Under the pieces are notes generated by a model. The model searched no databases, was not told where the DNA came from, and saw nothing but the letters and a program-made list of their open reading frames with translations. A stretch of 64,000 bases of DNA, taken from contig JABAAE010000004.1 in NCBI GenBank assembly GCA_014238905.1, positions 289,839 through 353,838 on the forward strand. Reading direction: 5' to 3'. This document shows positions 27,146-36,674 of the stretch, piece by piece. A program made the position numbers and the translations under genes. How positions within the stretch are numbered: the first letter of the stretch is position 1; each line of letters begins with the position of its first letter. Source of the stretch: Planctomycetota bacterium (GTDB taxonomy: Bacteria > Planctomycetota > Planctomycetia > Pirellulales > Pirellulaceae).

Positions 27146-29395
27146 TTGTACCGCCCATTTCCTGTTTCGACTTTCCTTCTGATTCTCGCCTCTCATGTAA
27201 TCCAACCGGCAGGCCCAGGAAAAGCAAACGAATTAACCGTTGACAGAATTTACGCCTCTGGACAACTTCAGGCCAAATCGTTTTCGGCAAATTGGGCACC
27301 GGGGACAGACCAATTCTGGACCTTCGAAAAGAGTGATCAGGGAGGCGGACAGGACCTGATATTCGTCGATCCTGCCACACGAAAAAAAAACGTCTTTATT
27401 GCTGCCAAGGATCTGATTCCACCCGGCGGAAACAAGCCCCTAACCGTTGCCGAGTTTCAATCGAGCAAAGATCAAAACAAAGTTTTGATCTTCACCAACA
27501 CTCGACGAGTTTGGCGATACCATACCCGTGGAGATTACTGGGTTTACGATCGTCAATCCAAAAAACTACAGCAGCTCGGCAAACAGTTTGATTCCGCGAC
27601 GCTAATGTTCGCTAAGCTCTTTCCTGACGGTCGCAGAGCTGCGTACGTCCAAGACCGGAATATCTACGTGGAGCAACTAGAGACAGGGAAAGTTCAAAAA
27701 ATGACTTCCGCGGACACATCCGAAATCATCAACGGGACCTCGGACTGGGTTTACGAAGAAGAATTGGATGTTCGGGATGGATTTCGTGTTTCACCCTCTG
27801 GAGAACAGATTGCCTACTGGCGATTCGACACGTCGGGATTGCAGGAATTCACGATGATCAACAATACAGATTCTCTGTATCCGACTTTAACCAAATTCAA
27901 ATACCCCAAGGCCGGCACCATTAATTCATCCGTCAAAGGAGGAATTGTTGATGTTGCTTCCGGCTCCACCACGTGGTTCGATCTCCCCGGTGATCCCAGG
28001 AATCATTACTTGGCCCGCATGGAGTGGATTGATTCCAAACGACTGTTGGTTCAACAACTTAATCGTCAACAAAACGAAAACAGAGTCTTTATCGTCGATG
28101 CCAGCAGCGGCAAGGCAACCCGGATTTTTACCGATCGTGATCAAGCGTGGGTGGATGTGAACGATGACCTGTTTTGGGTTGATGACCGGCAAAAATGTAC
28201 ATGGGTGAGCGAACGGGGCGATTGGAAACAGATTTATCTTTTAGACTTGGCAACGGGCCAACAAAGCAAAATCACCGAGGGCAACTACGATGTGTTTGAA
28301 ATTGTCCGGTTCGACGCGAAGCGAAAAAAATTCTATTTCATTGCCTCTCCAAACCAACCAACGCAACGCTATCTTTACTCCATCGAACTGAGTGGTAAAA
28401 ACCTGACGAGAATTTCTCCTGCCAACCAGAAAGGGACTCATCAATACAAAATCTCCCCCCAGGCCAACCTGGCTCTGCACACTTTTTCGTCCTTCGGCGT
28501 TCCGCCCACTGTAGAACTGGTATCGCTACCAGATCACAAGGTATTGAAAACCTACACATCCAACAAAGACTTAAAGCAAAAACTGGGCAGGCTCCCTAGC
28601 ACCGAGGCGGAATTCATCCACGTTCATGCGGAGGATGGAACAGGGATCGATGGATGGCAAATGCGACCACCCGGTTTTGATCCCAACAAAAAGTATCCCT
28701 TGATGCTCTACGTTTACGGTGAACCATGGGGCACGACCGTCACAGACGCCTGGGGTGGTAATCGGTATCTTTGGCACAAAATGCTGGCAGAAAAAGGGTA
28801 CGTGGTCATGAGCTTCGATAATCGTGGAACAAAAGTCCCACGAGGACGAAATTGGCGGAAATCTATCTACCGCCAGATTGGTGTTTTGGCGGCCAATGAT
28901 CAGGCTCAGGCTCTTGTAGCCGCTCAAAAACGATTCCCGTTTATCGACCAGAAACGCGTTGGCATCTGGGGGTGGAGCGGGGGTGGTTCGATGAGTCTCA
29001 ATGCCATCTTCAAGTTTCCGGAATTGTACCAAACCGCCATTTCGATCGCGCCGGTTCCAGACCAGCGGTATTACGACACGATTTACCAGGAACGTTATAT
29101 GGACACACCACAAAACAATCCTGAAGGGTATCACAACGGCTCACCGATTCACTTCGCCAAACAATTGACGGGTAACCTGCTGGTCATCCATGGAACAGGC
29201 GATGACAACTGCCACTATCAAACGATGGAAAAGCTAATCAATGAACTAATCCATCATGATCGGCAGTTTACGATGTTCGCCTATCCGAATCGTTCCCACA
29301 GTATCCGCGAAGGATCCAACACTACCATTCACCTGCGCAGGTTGATGCTGAAATTTCTGTTAACGAATCTGCCGGTCAACATTCCAGGCCAATAG
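27146..29395 (+). CDS. Dipeptidyl-peptidase IV-type S9 serine peptidase, exported
   Basis: I place the start at TTG 27146, which has GAGGA 6 nt upstream and gives a clean signal peptide (MYRPFPVSTFLLILASHV); the frame is open back to 27080. The 749-residue product has the eight-bladed DPPIV N-terminal propeller, with the Glu-rich loop YEEELDVRDGFR (Glu 204-206) that binds the substrate amino terminus, and a C-terminal S9 hydrolase. The triad is Ser in GWSGGG (S611), Asp in GTGDDN (about D687) and His in NRSHSI (H718). The Glu pair and spacing mark a true dipeptidyl-peptidase that removes X-Pro or X-Ala dipeptides. It acts outside the cytoplasm and follows the DUF1501 genes. Confidence 0.92.
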   Translation: MYRPFPVSTFLLILASHVIQPAGPGKANELTVDRIYASGQLQAKSFSANWAPGTDQFWTFEKSDQGGGQDLIFVDPATRKKNVFIAAKDLIPPGGNKPLTVAEFQSSKDQNKVLIFTNTRRVWRYHTRGDYWVYDRQSKKLQQLGKQFDSATLMFAKLFPDGRRAAYVQDRNIYVEQLETGKVQKMTSADTSEIINGTSDWVYEEELDVRDGFRVSPSGEQIAYWRFDTSGLQEFTMINNTDSLYPTLTKFKYPKAGTINSSVKGGIVDVASGSTTWFDLPGDPRNHYLARMEWIDSKRLLVQQLNRQQNENRVFIVDASSGKATRIFTDRDQAWVDVNDDLFWVDDRQKCTWVSERGDWKQIYLLDLATGQQSKITEGNYDVFEIVRFDAKRKKFYFIASPNQPTQRYLYSIELSGKNLTRISPANQKGTHQYKISPQANLALHTFSSFGVPPTVELVSLPDHKVLKTYTSNKDLKQKLGRLPSTEAEFIHVHAEDGTGIDGWQMRPPGFDPNKKYPLMLYVYGEPWGTTVTDAWGGNRYLWHKMLAEKGYVVMSFDNRGTKVPRGRNWRKSIYRQIGVLAANDQAQALVAAQKRFPFIDQKRVGIWGWSGGGSMSLNAIFKFPELYQTAISIAPVPDQRYYDTIYQERYMDTPQNNPEGYHNGSPIHFAKQLTGNLLVIHGTGDDNCHYQTMEKLINELIHHDRQFTMFAYPNRSHSIREGSNTTIHLRRLMLKFLLTNLPVNIPGQ

Positions 29396-29507
29396 AAATC
29401 CAGAGGAGAATCTCGCTAGGGTGGCCATTTTTTCACCCTGAAAATCTCACTTGATTCTACTTTTAAATACCTTGCATTGTCACAATCCCAGCTATCCGGA
29501 AAAAAAA

Positions 29508-30659
29508 ATGAATCGCCGTTGTAAAATCAAAACCGGTACTTTGCTTGCTGTTCTGATGACAAACTCAGCGTTTGCATTGGCCCCTAACGACCTCTCTTCG
29601 GCCGATGAAAAAGTTAAACCGACAATCGAAAAGAATGTGGCATGGTTTGACGTGAAAGACTGGGGTGTTGAAGGACGGGGTTGGGAAGAGACCAAAAACT
29701 ACTTCGATCGACTACCCGCTCGAGCGGAAAAGACCGTCAGGGGCGCCGTCTGGGGTTTAAGCCGCCACTCCGCAGGGATGGCTGTGCGATTCGCCACCAA
29801 TTCGGAAACGATTCGTGTTCGCTATCGGCTATCGAGTCCAAATCTAGCCATGGTACACATGCCAGCGACCGGTGTTAGTGGTGTTGATCTCTACGGCGAA
29901 GACCTCAACGGGAAATTGCGATGGGTGAATGTTGCCCGTCCCAGCTCCCAGGATGTTGATGCGGTTTTGGCGAATAGAATTGACGCTCTACCAGGGGGAA
30001 AGGTGCGACAATATGTGCTTTATTTGCCCCTCTATAACGGGGTCGAAAAGCTTCATATCGGGGTCTCGACTAACGCGGATTTTAAGCCTCAGTTACCGCG
30101 AGCGAAAGCTCCTATCCTGTTTTACGGCACATCAATCATGCACGGTGCGTGCGCGTCGAGGCCGGGGATGAGTATTTCGGCCATCGTGGGAAGAGCTTTG
30201 AATCAACCGACGATCAATCTTGGTTTCTCGGGAAATGGAAAAATGGAAAAAGAGGTTGGCGATTTAATTTGTGAACTCAGCCCGGCCGCAATCGCCATTG
30301 ATTGCCTGCCCAATATGAATGCCAATTTAGTAAAAGAGCGGACCGAAGCGTTAGTCTACCAATTACGAAAAACCTTCCCGGAAACTCCCCTGCTACTGGT
30401 AGAGGATCGATCTTTCACCAATTCAGTTTTCTTTAAACAGCGTCGTGATCATCACACCAGCAGCCGAAAAGAACTTCTGTCTGCCTACAATCGATTGATT
30501 GCCGCAGATGTCAAAAATGTTCATTATCTTTCCGGAGAAAACCTGCTAGGCAAAGACGGTGAGGCCGCTACCGATGGCTCCCATCCCAATGATCTGGGAA
30601 TGATGCGATATGCCGACCAATACATTGAAGCATTAGGCAAGATCCTGCCGTCTCGATAA
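29508..30659 (+). CDS. Exported SGNH/GDSL hydrolase
   Basis: The start is ATG 29508 with CCGGAAAA upstream; a longer frame from 29451 lacks a signal. Residues 1-23 are a signal peptide. An N-terminal jelly-roll-like domain (about 35-195) precedes the SGNH domain, a layout seen in carbohydrate esterases and SsfX3-like enzymes. The nucleophile block is FYGTSIMHG, the oxyanion block LGFSGNGKM, and the C-terminal catalytic block DGSHPNDLG holds Asp and His. The function is probably removal of acetyl or other acyl groups from polysaccharide. It is last in the plus-strand run that starts with the cytochrome-C/DUF1549 gene. Confidence 0.85.
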   Translation: MNRRCKIKTGTLLAVLMTNSAFALAPNDLSSADEKVKPTIEKNVAWFDVKDWGVEGRGWEETKNYFDRLPARAEKTVRGAVWGLSRHSAGMAVRFATNSETIRVRYRLSSPNLAMVHMPATGVSGVDLYGEDLNGKLRWVNVARPSSQDVDAVLANRIDALPGGKVRQYVLYLPLYNGVEKLHIGVSTNADFKPQLPRAKAPILFYGTSIMHGACASRPGMSISAIVGRALNQPTINLGFSGNGKMEKEVGDLICELSPAAIAIDCLPNMNANLVKERTEALVYQLRKTFPETPLLLVEDRSFTNSVFFKQRRDHHTSSRKELLSAYNRLIAADVKNVHYLSGENLLGKDGEAATDGSHPNDLGMMRYADQYIEALGKILPSR

Positions 30660-31275
30660 CCGCTCGCACGGCAATCCGTTGGATCCAGTGATTTCCTCCT
30701 TTGATTGGGTAAACCGAATTATTGGCTCGCTGGCCAGGTCGCACAAACAAACCACATGCCAGCTCCTACGGATCTGGCTCTGAAGGTTCTCTGGGGAAAG
30801 ATGCGATACAATCTTGGCTTCGGCAGGAAGCGTGGGGAAAATACATTAGGGATTATTCTGGGGATGAACGATACTCGTGCGAGCACAGATGACGGTCCCC
30901 CAATCTGGCAGATGTTTGCCAGATTCAACCAAAACCTATTTGCAACCCAGACTGTGGAACCACGGCGAATCACTGCCCGACCGATTTCTGATCATACGGT
31001 GGAAAAGGTTGGTGACAGGTTTCGTCGGTGACAATGGCCAGTAGAGTATCGAATGCAATCCCATGAAGGCCAACAGCACATCACTAATAGACCTGAAATC
31101 TAAACTCGTTCTCTAAAGAACCGCAGAATTTGGTCTTCGTGGAGTCACTACTCACCCTAGTAGAATGCTACGGTACAACAAAACATCAGAGGTTCGGACG
31201 CCGGAAAATCCGGAGGAATTTGAATTTTTCTTGCTCCCATATTCCATCATTGCTGTGTCCCCATAAACACGTGCG
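30660..31275. other. Intergenic region without supported gene
   Basis: This 616-bp convergent gap follows the SGNH hydrolase and precedes the end of the ankyrin/PQQ gene on the other strand. ORFs of up to 108 codons exist on both strands, overlap each other and match nothing recognisable. I see no strong terminator, repeat or RNA gene. It may be decayed sequence. Confidence 0.45.
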
Positions 31276-33630
31276 TCATTCTCCATCTTCAACGTTGCTT
31301 TTGTTGCCTTTTTGAAAAGCGAAAATGTGCTTTTGACCACGCAAATACAGGACACCATTTGAAATCGCCGGTGTCGTCAGGCAGTTTTCATCGCAAAAAC
31401 AATGGGATGTCAGTTCATATTCTGGCCCCGCCTTCACGACGGCTGTTTCGCCTTCTTCACTGGTAAAATAAAGGAATCCATCCGCAGCAACGGGTGATCC
31501 GACAAAACTGCGTCCCCCTTTCATCTTCAATCTCTTCTTGTAAACCTGTTCGCCGGTTGTGGCTTGGTAACAGGTCAAAATACCGGAATTCGAGCAGACA
31601 TAGAGATAATCACCATAAACAATCGGTGTCGGCATATAGGGACCTCCGCGGGTGGTACTCCACGCCAAATATTCGGAGGTATTCATATCGCTTTCCAAGG
31701 TCAGATCACCTTTGGCGTCAAGTCGGATCGCGTAAATAGGCTGCACCGGACGATACCCACTAGAGACGTAGATCAGGTTGTGAGCCACAAAAGGCGTTGG
31801 AACAGCAATTTCACTGTTGTTGCTGATACTCCAAATTTCTTTCCCAGTCTCAAAATCATATCCTCGGGCAGCTTGGGTTGCATTGGTAACGATCAGGGTA
31901 CCTGTCGGCGAATCGATCACCGTTGGCGTACTCCAACTTGGAATTTCATTCCTTTCGGTTCTCCAGAGTTCTTTCCCTGTTCCCAGCTCGAGCGATGTGA
32001 TAAACGACTGATCCTGAATGTCACACTGCAGAATCAAGCAGTCTTGATGGATAATAGGCGAGGCTCCAAACTGCCACTGATAATCACGATCGTAAAACCA
32101 GCCACTATCCAATCGTCCCAAATCTTTTTTCCACACAAGTTCACCCTGCATCGTGTAGCAGTAGATCCCCTCTGACCCAAACCAGGCGACCACGTATTCA
32201 CCGTTGGTCGCAACTGTTGAATTGGCATGGGTAGACTTGAGATGCCGTTTGACCTGCGGCACTTTTAGACAAGCTGTTTGTTGCCAAAGGATACTGCCGG
32301 TTTCGGCGTCAAGACAGTACGTAACAAACCGATGTTCGGAATCGTCGTCGACCGAGGCAACGTCGCCGTAGAGTCCGGTTCGTATTTCCAGATCGTTCTC
32401 GCTAACGGCAGAGGTTACGAAAAGTCTGCCGTTCCAAATCACCGGGCAGCCATGCCCTAGCCCAGGTATGGGAATCTTCCACAGGAGATTGCTTTTTTTC
32501 GAAACATTCCATTGGATCGGAGGACCCTGCCCATCAGCGATCCCCCGTGCACCGTTGCCACGAAACTGCCCCCAATTTGAAGAAGAAACGGCCAGATCCG
32601 ATCTTTTCGAATCCGATGAACTGGAGGGGAAACGGACTGGCTTTGCTGGCTTATCAGCCGGTTTTGGCTGAATCGACTTTGCAATTTCATCCGGTGTGAG
32701 GCGTTTAAAGAACTCTTTTTTTTCGGTACCGACCCACTCAAACCCCGTGATCATCTCTTCATTTTTTTGGATATGCAACTCGGCATCTTGCAATGAAAAA
32801 ACACGTTCAGCCAGTGGAGTCAGATCGGTCGACTGCCTGGTGTCCGATTGATACATCAACACACCCTGATGAAAGATCAACTCCACTGATTTCCCCAATG
32901 GGTTCCGGTAGCTACCGGTATACGTTTTAAGTGTTTCCGGCGAGATTCGGAACTTGGGTTGTCGAGTTTTTTGGTAGTCTTCTAACAACTTCAGGATCTC
33001 GTTTAATTCATTTTTCTTCGCAAACTCCACTGAGTTTCTGACCACCAGACCGGAGACCTTTCCCGTCGCCAAGACTTCGCTAAGAAATGCCTGATCGTTG
33101 CGGACTATCCCTTTTCGGAAAGCTCCGTCAACTTCACTTGCACCCGCTCCAACGAGTGCTTTCATGATCTCGTAATGATCACCACTGCTGGCCCACGCCA
33201 TGGGAGTTGCCTGATAGAAAGAGTCTTTGACGTCAACGTTTGCATTGTGGGACAATAAAAATCTCACGACTTCCAAATGACCACGGTCAGCGGCAAATGA
33301 CAAAGCAGTCGCCCCGTACACAGTCTTGGCATCCACAGAAACACCATTCCCAACCGCCGACTTGACACCCTTTAAATCACCTCGGCGAGCCGCCGCCCAA
33401 AGCAAATCATCGGCAACAGTGGTTTTGACGGATCCCTCTGATCGCGACTGCACAGTTTGATCCGTCCGGCGTGACTCCTCTTGCCCGGGCGAACGTTCAC
33501 TTTGTATCAAACAACCCAAAATCATGACAACACCCACCATGCAGCACCTCGGTCCCTCGCTGGCATTATCGATAGCCCGAAAAAAATTCATCGGTAGAGA
33601 AAACTGCTTCGTCCATTCTTGATTCAACAT
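31276..33630 (-). CDS. Ankyrin-repeat / PQQ-like beta-propeller lipoprotein
   Basis: The 784-residue protein has a lipoprotein-like signal, with ILGC and lipidated Cys at about residue 40; starting at the internal Met14 gives a more usual length. Ankyrin repeats follow at about 73-165 (GATALSFAADRGHLEVVRFLLSHNANVDV is the clearest). A small domain at about 225-315 (TLKTYTGSYRNP) resembles the DUF3471-type beta domain that follows beta-lactamase-like enzymes. The C-terminal half (about 350-780) is a PQQ-like propeller starting WGQFRGNGARGIADGQGPP, with CLDAETGSILWQQ-type blades. PQQ binding itself is doubtful in these planctomycete families. Its ATG lies 3 bp from the stop of the upstream sulfatase gene, so the two are co-expressed. 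Confidence 0.85.
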   Translation of the reverse strand: MLNQEWTKQFSLPMNFFRAIDNASEGPRCCMVGVVMILGCLIQSERSPGQEESRRTDQTVQSRSEGSVKTTVADDLLWAAARRGDLKGVKSAVGNGVSVDAKTVYGATALSFAADRGHLEVVRFLLSHNANVDVKDSFYQATPMAWASSGDHYEIMKALVGAGASEVDGAFRKGIVRNDQAFLSEVLATGKVSGLVVRNSVEFAKKNELNEILKLLEDYQKTRQPKFRISPETLKTYTGSYRNPLGKSVELIFHQGVLMYQSDTRQSTDLTPLAERVFSLQDAELHIQKNEEMITGFEWVGTEKKEFFKRLTPDEIAKSIQPKPADKPAKPVRFPSSSSDSKRSDLAVSSSNWGQFRGNGARGIADGQGPPIQWNVSKKSNLLWKIPIPGLGHGCPVIWNGRLFVTSAVSENDLEIRTGLYGDVASVDDDSEHRFVTYCLDAETGSILWQQTACLKVPQVKRHLKSTHANSTVATNGEYVVAWFGSEGIYCYTMQGELVWKKDLGRLDSGWFYDRDYQWQFGASPIIHQDCLILQCDIQDQSFITSLELGTGKELWRTERNEIPSWSTPTVIDSPTGTLIVTNATQAARGYDFETGKEIWSISNNSEIAVPTPFVAHNLIYVSSGYRPVQPIYAIRLDAKGDLTLESDMNTSEYLAWSTTRGGPYMPTPIVYGDYLYVCSNSGILTCYQATTGEQVYKKRLKMKGGRSFVGSPVAADGFLYFTSEEGETAVVKAGPEYELTSHCFCDENCLTTPAISNGVLYLRGQKHIFAFQKGNKSNVEDGE

Positions 33631-33633
33631 TAT

Positions 33634-35244
33634 TTAGTCCAATTTCTGTTTCTCAAAATCAGTCGGATTGACCCATCCCGCTTTTACTTTTTCACCCCGT
33701 TGTAGCCGATTGTAAAAATCTCTTTGAGCTGCATTCACATAGGGGATATTTTCAAAGTAATTTACGTCGCCAAGGATCCGTCGATCTTTTTGCCCCAGGA
33801 GTTCACTTGACATTTGGTTGTAAAGAGCATCCATGTCACTACGATAGGTTGCGTTGACGGCCAGGTTTCTTGTGCAAAACGGATCCGCCGCTAAATCATA
33901 AAATTCTTCTTCTGGACGCTTTCCAAAACAAAGATCCCAGAAGGTGTCCTGTCCGGATTCACGACGTCGGTTCAGGATGTTGGTTTTCGTTGGTCCTCCA
34001 TCACAATTCAGATAGCCCGCTTCCGGATTTCCTGCCGGCCAGCGATCAATCGTGTAATTTTTAATATAGAGTTTGTTGTTTTTGACGATTCCCCTTATCG
34101 GATACCCAGCATCATCAGGCCGGCCGATATCATGCCTTTCCTTCCCAATCAGGACATGATCCCGCTCTATATTGACTTGGCCCGACTTTTCTGAGCGGAA
34201 GATATCTGACAGGCTTTTGCCAGGGGAATCCTGCATTCCTGATGCCCTCCAGGAAATCCCGGCCACCTCAATCAAGGTCGGCGCGATATCAACAAAACTA
34301 ACGTAGTCTTCGATCCGCCGGCCCCCTTTCCTGATTCCATGGGGCCAACTTATCGCCAGTGGGACATGGTTGGAATAATCATAAGCCTGTCCTTTGCAAC
34401 GCGGAAAAGGCATCCCATGGTCCGAGGTCACCACGACAATGGTGTTTTCCATCTGACCGGCTTTCTTGATGGCATCCAGAATGATCCCCAAATGCCGGTC
34501 GAAATGCTCCACTTCGTAGGCATAGTCAAGCATGTCTGTTCGGGTGATTTCGTTGTCCGGCCAAAAGCTGGGTACCACGTCGATATCACTGAGTTTCTTT
34601 CCGGCATTATTGATACCGACTTGCCATTGATATCCGCGATGGGGCTCGGTCGTGCCATACCAAAAACACCAAGGTTGAGTCGCCTGATTCCCTGCCAGGA
34701 AAGATTTGAAATTACCGCTGTAATCATTATTTGATATTCCTTTTGCCGGCGGCTTGTGTTTTATTTTCGCAAACGGTTGGCCCGCAATCTGCCTTGGTTT
34801 TCCCTTTGCATCTCGGGCATTGCCCGGACCCCATCCTTTTCCAGTCATTCCCACCCGATAGCCATTCTCTGCAAGAGCCTCCGGAAAAGATTTGAAGTAG
34901 TGGGGAAATTCACAAACATGATTGCAGGCTTCATCCAACTGCCAGGAGTTCCTTCCCGTCAGGATACATGCTCTCGACGGAGCACATTTGGCATTAGGCG
35001 TATAGGCGTGGGTAAACAGGAGACCACGGCGGGCGATCTCGTCAAAGTTTGGCGTATCTGTCCAGCGACACCCATAAGCGGAGGCATGGCCAAAAGACCA
35101 GTCATCGGCGATGGCAAATAGAATATTGGGCCGTTTTCCATCTAAACACAGCGCACGGTCAGACGAAAACACTCCAAATCCAATCATGAAAACAAAAGTA
35201 CTGAGAAGACAACTCAGCCTCTTCAGGCCTTTGGTAATTTGCAT
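33634..35244 (-). CDS. Secreted sulfatase
   Basis: The start is ATG 35244 with AGGATGGA upstream, giving a signal peptide ([24 protein letters not shown]); the open frame back to 35349 is not needed. The 536-residue product is a type I sulfatase. The metal-binding start is FAIADDW (D47, D48), and the formylglycine signature is C87-A-P-S-R, so the Cys needs conversion by a formylglycine-generating enzyme that is not in this window. [17 protein letters not shown] supplies the second metal Asp and His. The substrate is probably a sulfated polysaccharide, as for most planctomycete sulfatases. It is first in an operon with the ankyrin/PQQ lipoprotein. Confidence 0.93.
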   Translation of the reverse strand: MQITKGLKRLSCLLSTFVFMIGFGVFSSDRALCLDGKRPNILFAIADDWSFGHASAYGCRWTDTPNFDEIARRGLLFTHAYTPNAKCAPSRACILTGRNSWQLDEACNHVCEFPHYFKSFPEALAENGYRVGMTGKGWGPGNARDAKGKPRQIAGQPFAKIKHKPPAKGISNNDYSGNFKSFLAGNQATQPWCFWYGTTEPHRGYQWQVGINNAGKKLSDIDVVPSFWPDNEITRTDMLDYAYEVEHFDRHLGIILDAIKKAGQMENTIVVVTSDHGMPFPRCKGQAYDYSNHVPLAISWPHGIRKGGRRIEDYVSFVDIAPTLIEVAGISWRASGMQDSPGKSLSDIFRSEKSGQVNIERDHVLIGKERHDIGRPDDAGYPIRGIVKNNKLYIKNYTIDRWPAGNPEAGYLNCDGGPTKTNILNRRRESGQDTFWDLCFGKRPEEEFYDLAADPFCTRNLAVNATYRSDMDALYNQMSSELLGQKDRRILGDVNYFENIPYVNAAQRDFYNRLQRGEKVKAGWVNPTDFEKQKLD

Positions 35245-35552
35245 AGTTCCATCCTGGGGCTGGTGAACACGACTGATTATAGATTCCCTGGGAACGGGAA
35301 AAAACACTTTTTCAATTTTTTGATCCGGGAACTCAACCGGAGAACCCAATGGAAAGAGGTGTAACCAGAGCGTTCTGGCTGCTCAGGTTGTATCAACGAA
35401 AACTGGCTCACGCAAATCTGCTGCTTGTTCCAACGTTAATTCGCATTTCAATCAACGTGGAATTTCATTTTTGGTTAAGTATGCGTAGAATTACGGTCAG
35501 GGAGGTAATTCCCGAAGCGACGTGCATTCAAAAAAATACATTTTCAATGTAA
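35245..35552. other. Divergent intergenic region
   Basis: This 308-bp gap separates the sulfatase operon (minus) from the msrA gene (plus). A 67-codon frame at 35349-35552 runs directly into the msrA start but has no ribosome-binding site or recognisable sequence. Nothing else is visible. Confidence 0.4.
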
Positions 35553-36266
35553 ATGGTAGTGAAGATGAAAATAACCTGTGTGATGGCTTCAGTTGTAATG
35601 GCGGGATTTCTCTGCGTGTTGTGTTCGTGTGGAAACAGCATCATAGTTGCTAACCCAGCAGCTAAAGCGACTGATTCAGCTAAAGTTATCGACTCACCCA
35701 AAGACGAAAATAAAGAGAAGAAAACAGGAGAGGTAAAAATGGAGACCGCAACATTTGGAGCGGGATGTTTCTGGTGCGTCGAAGCAGTTTTCAGCGAATT
35801 GAAAGGCGTGAAATCAGCAGAATCCGGTTATTGCAACGGCCTCTTTCCCGACCCTTCCTATGAGCAGGTTTGCACTGGCACCACCGGTCACGCGGAAGTC
35901 ATCCGCGTTGAGTTTGATCCACAGGTGATTTCCTTTGAGACTCTTTTAGAGGTGTTTTGGAAAACGCACGACCCTACGACTCTCAACCGGCAAGGCGCCG
36001 ACAGCGGTACGCAGTACCGCTCGGCGGTTTTCTATCACAACGATGCTCAGAAGATCGCTGCCGAAAAATGGAAAAAGAAACTGGATGCTGCAAAGATTTG
36101 GAGTAATCCCATTGTGACTGAAATCACCAAGGCAGAAACGTTTTACAAGGCAGAAGGCTACCATCAGGATTATTTTAAATTGAACGGACGGGCTCCATAC
36201 TGCCAGGCCGTCATTGTCCCGAAGCTTGACAAATTGCGAACGGTATTCAAGGACAAACTCAAGTAG
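35553..36266 (+). CDS. msrA: Peptide methionine sulfoxide reductase A, lipoprotein form
   Basis: The 237-residue protein has a lipoprotein signal with lipobox LCSC (lipidated Cys at 26) and a Lys/Glu/Asp-rich linker to about residue 62, then a full MsrA domain. The catalytic motif is G71-C72-F73-W74-C75; GYCNG, GHAEV and YHQDYF follow in order. MsrA reduces the S-epimer of methionine sulfoxide in proteins. The lipid anchor places it outside the cytoplasm, to repair envelope proteins, so it needs a reductant there. A second ATG at 35565 gives an equally good signal peptide. No MsrB is adjacent. Confidence 0.93.
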   Translation: MVVKMKITCVMASVVMAGFLCVLCSCGNSIIVANPAAKATDSAKVIDSPKDENKEKKTGEVKMETATFGAGCFWCVEAVFSELKGVKSAESGYCNGLFPDPSYEQVCTGTTGHAEVIRVEFDPQVISFETLLEVFWKTHDPTTLNRQGADSGTQYRSAVFYHNDAQKIAAEKWKKKLDAAKIWSNPIVTEITKAETFYKAEGYHQDYFKLNGRAPYCQAVIVPKLDKLRTVFKDKLK

Positions 36267-36674
36267 TCACAAGCATTCACTCTTGACTGGTCTTGGATGC
36301 AGGTTCGGCAAATTTGAGAATCAAGGGCCAACCCTTGATGGTTCTTGGGCTGAGATTGCCTAATTCAATGCTGACCCAATTGTCTCAGCGGTTTATTCAG
36401 CCGAATCTCCGGCAGATGACATTCGTGATGTCAACTTATGAGGCCTACCAGACATTTCAGCGTCGTCGACCCGACATTTTCACGAATGAATTCGTGAAAA
36501 CAGCCTGAAGAGGAATCAGGCTGGTTGCCCAAGTAATTACGGAACGTGACAATATGGGCTGCCGTCGCAATCCTGGGATTCCGGCTTAACGAAAAAAGAG
36601 CACTTCATTTGGCTGATCTTCTTTTCAAAATGGTAATTTTTCAATTCCAATTCTATTTTCCACAAGGACTCTAC
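36267..36674. other. Intergenic region with twin hairpins
   Basis: This 408-bp gap lies between msrA and the M28 peptidase. It holds two adjacent perfect inverted repeats at 36477-36523, listed separately. A 71-codon frame at 36293-36508 overlaps them and is not recognisable. The frame upstream of the M28 start is open but non-coding in character. Confidence 0.45.
36477..36523. repeat. Two adjacent perfect hairpins
   Basis: TTTTCACGAAT-GA-ATTCGTGAAAA (36477-36500) is an 11-bp perfect palindrome with a 2-nt centre. Immediately after it, CAGCCTGA (36501-36508) pairs with TCAGGCTG (36516-36523) across AGAGGAA. The first looks like a dimeric regulator's operator, because its loop is too tight for RNA. 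No T-run follows the second, so a classical terminator is unlikely. Confidence 0.6.

Noticed and set aside
30705-31031. 108-codon ORF in the 616-bp gap
   Set aside because: It overlaps a similar-length ORF on the other strand and matches nothing; no start signal is visible.
35349-35552. 67-codon ORF running into the msrA start
   Set aside because: It has no ribosome-binding site or recognisable sequence, and it lies over the sulfatase/msrA divergent promoter region.
36293-36508. 71-codon ORF after msrA
   Set aside because: It overlaps two perfect hairpins and shows no homology that I recognise; its composition does not argue for coding.
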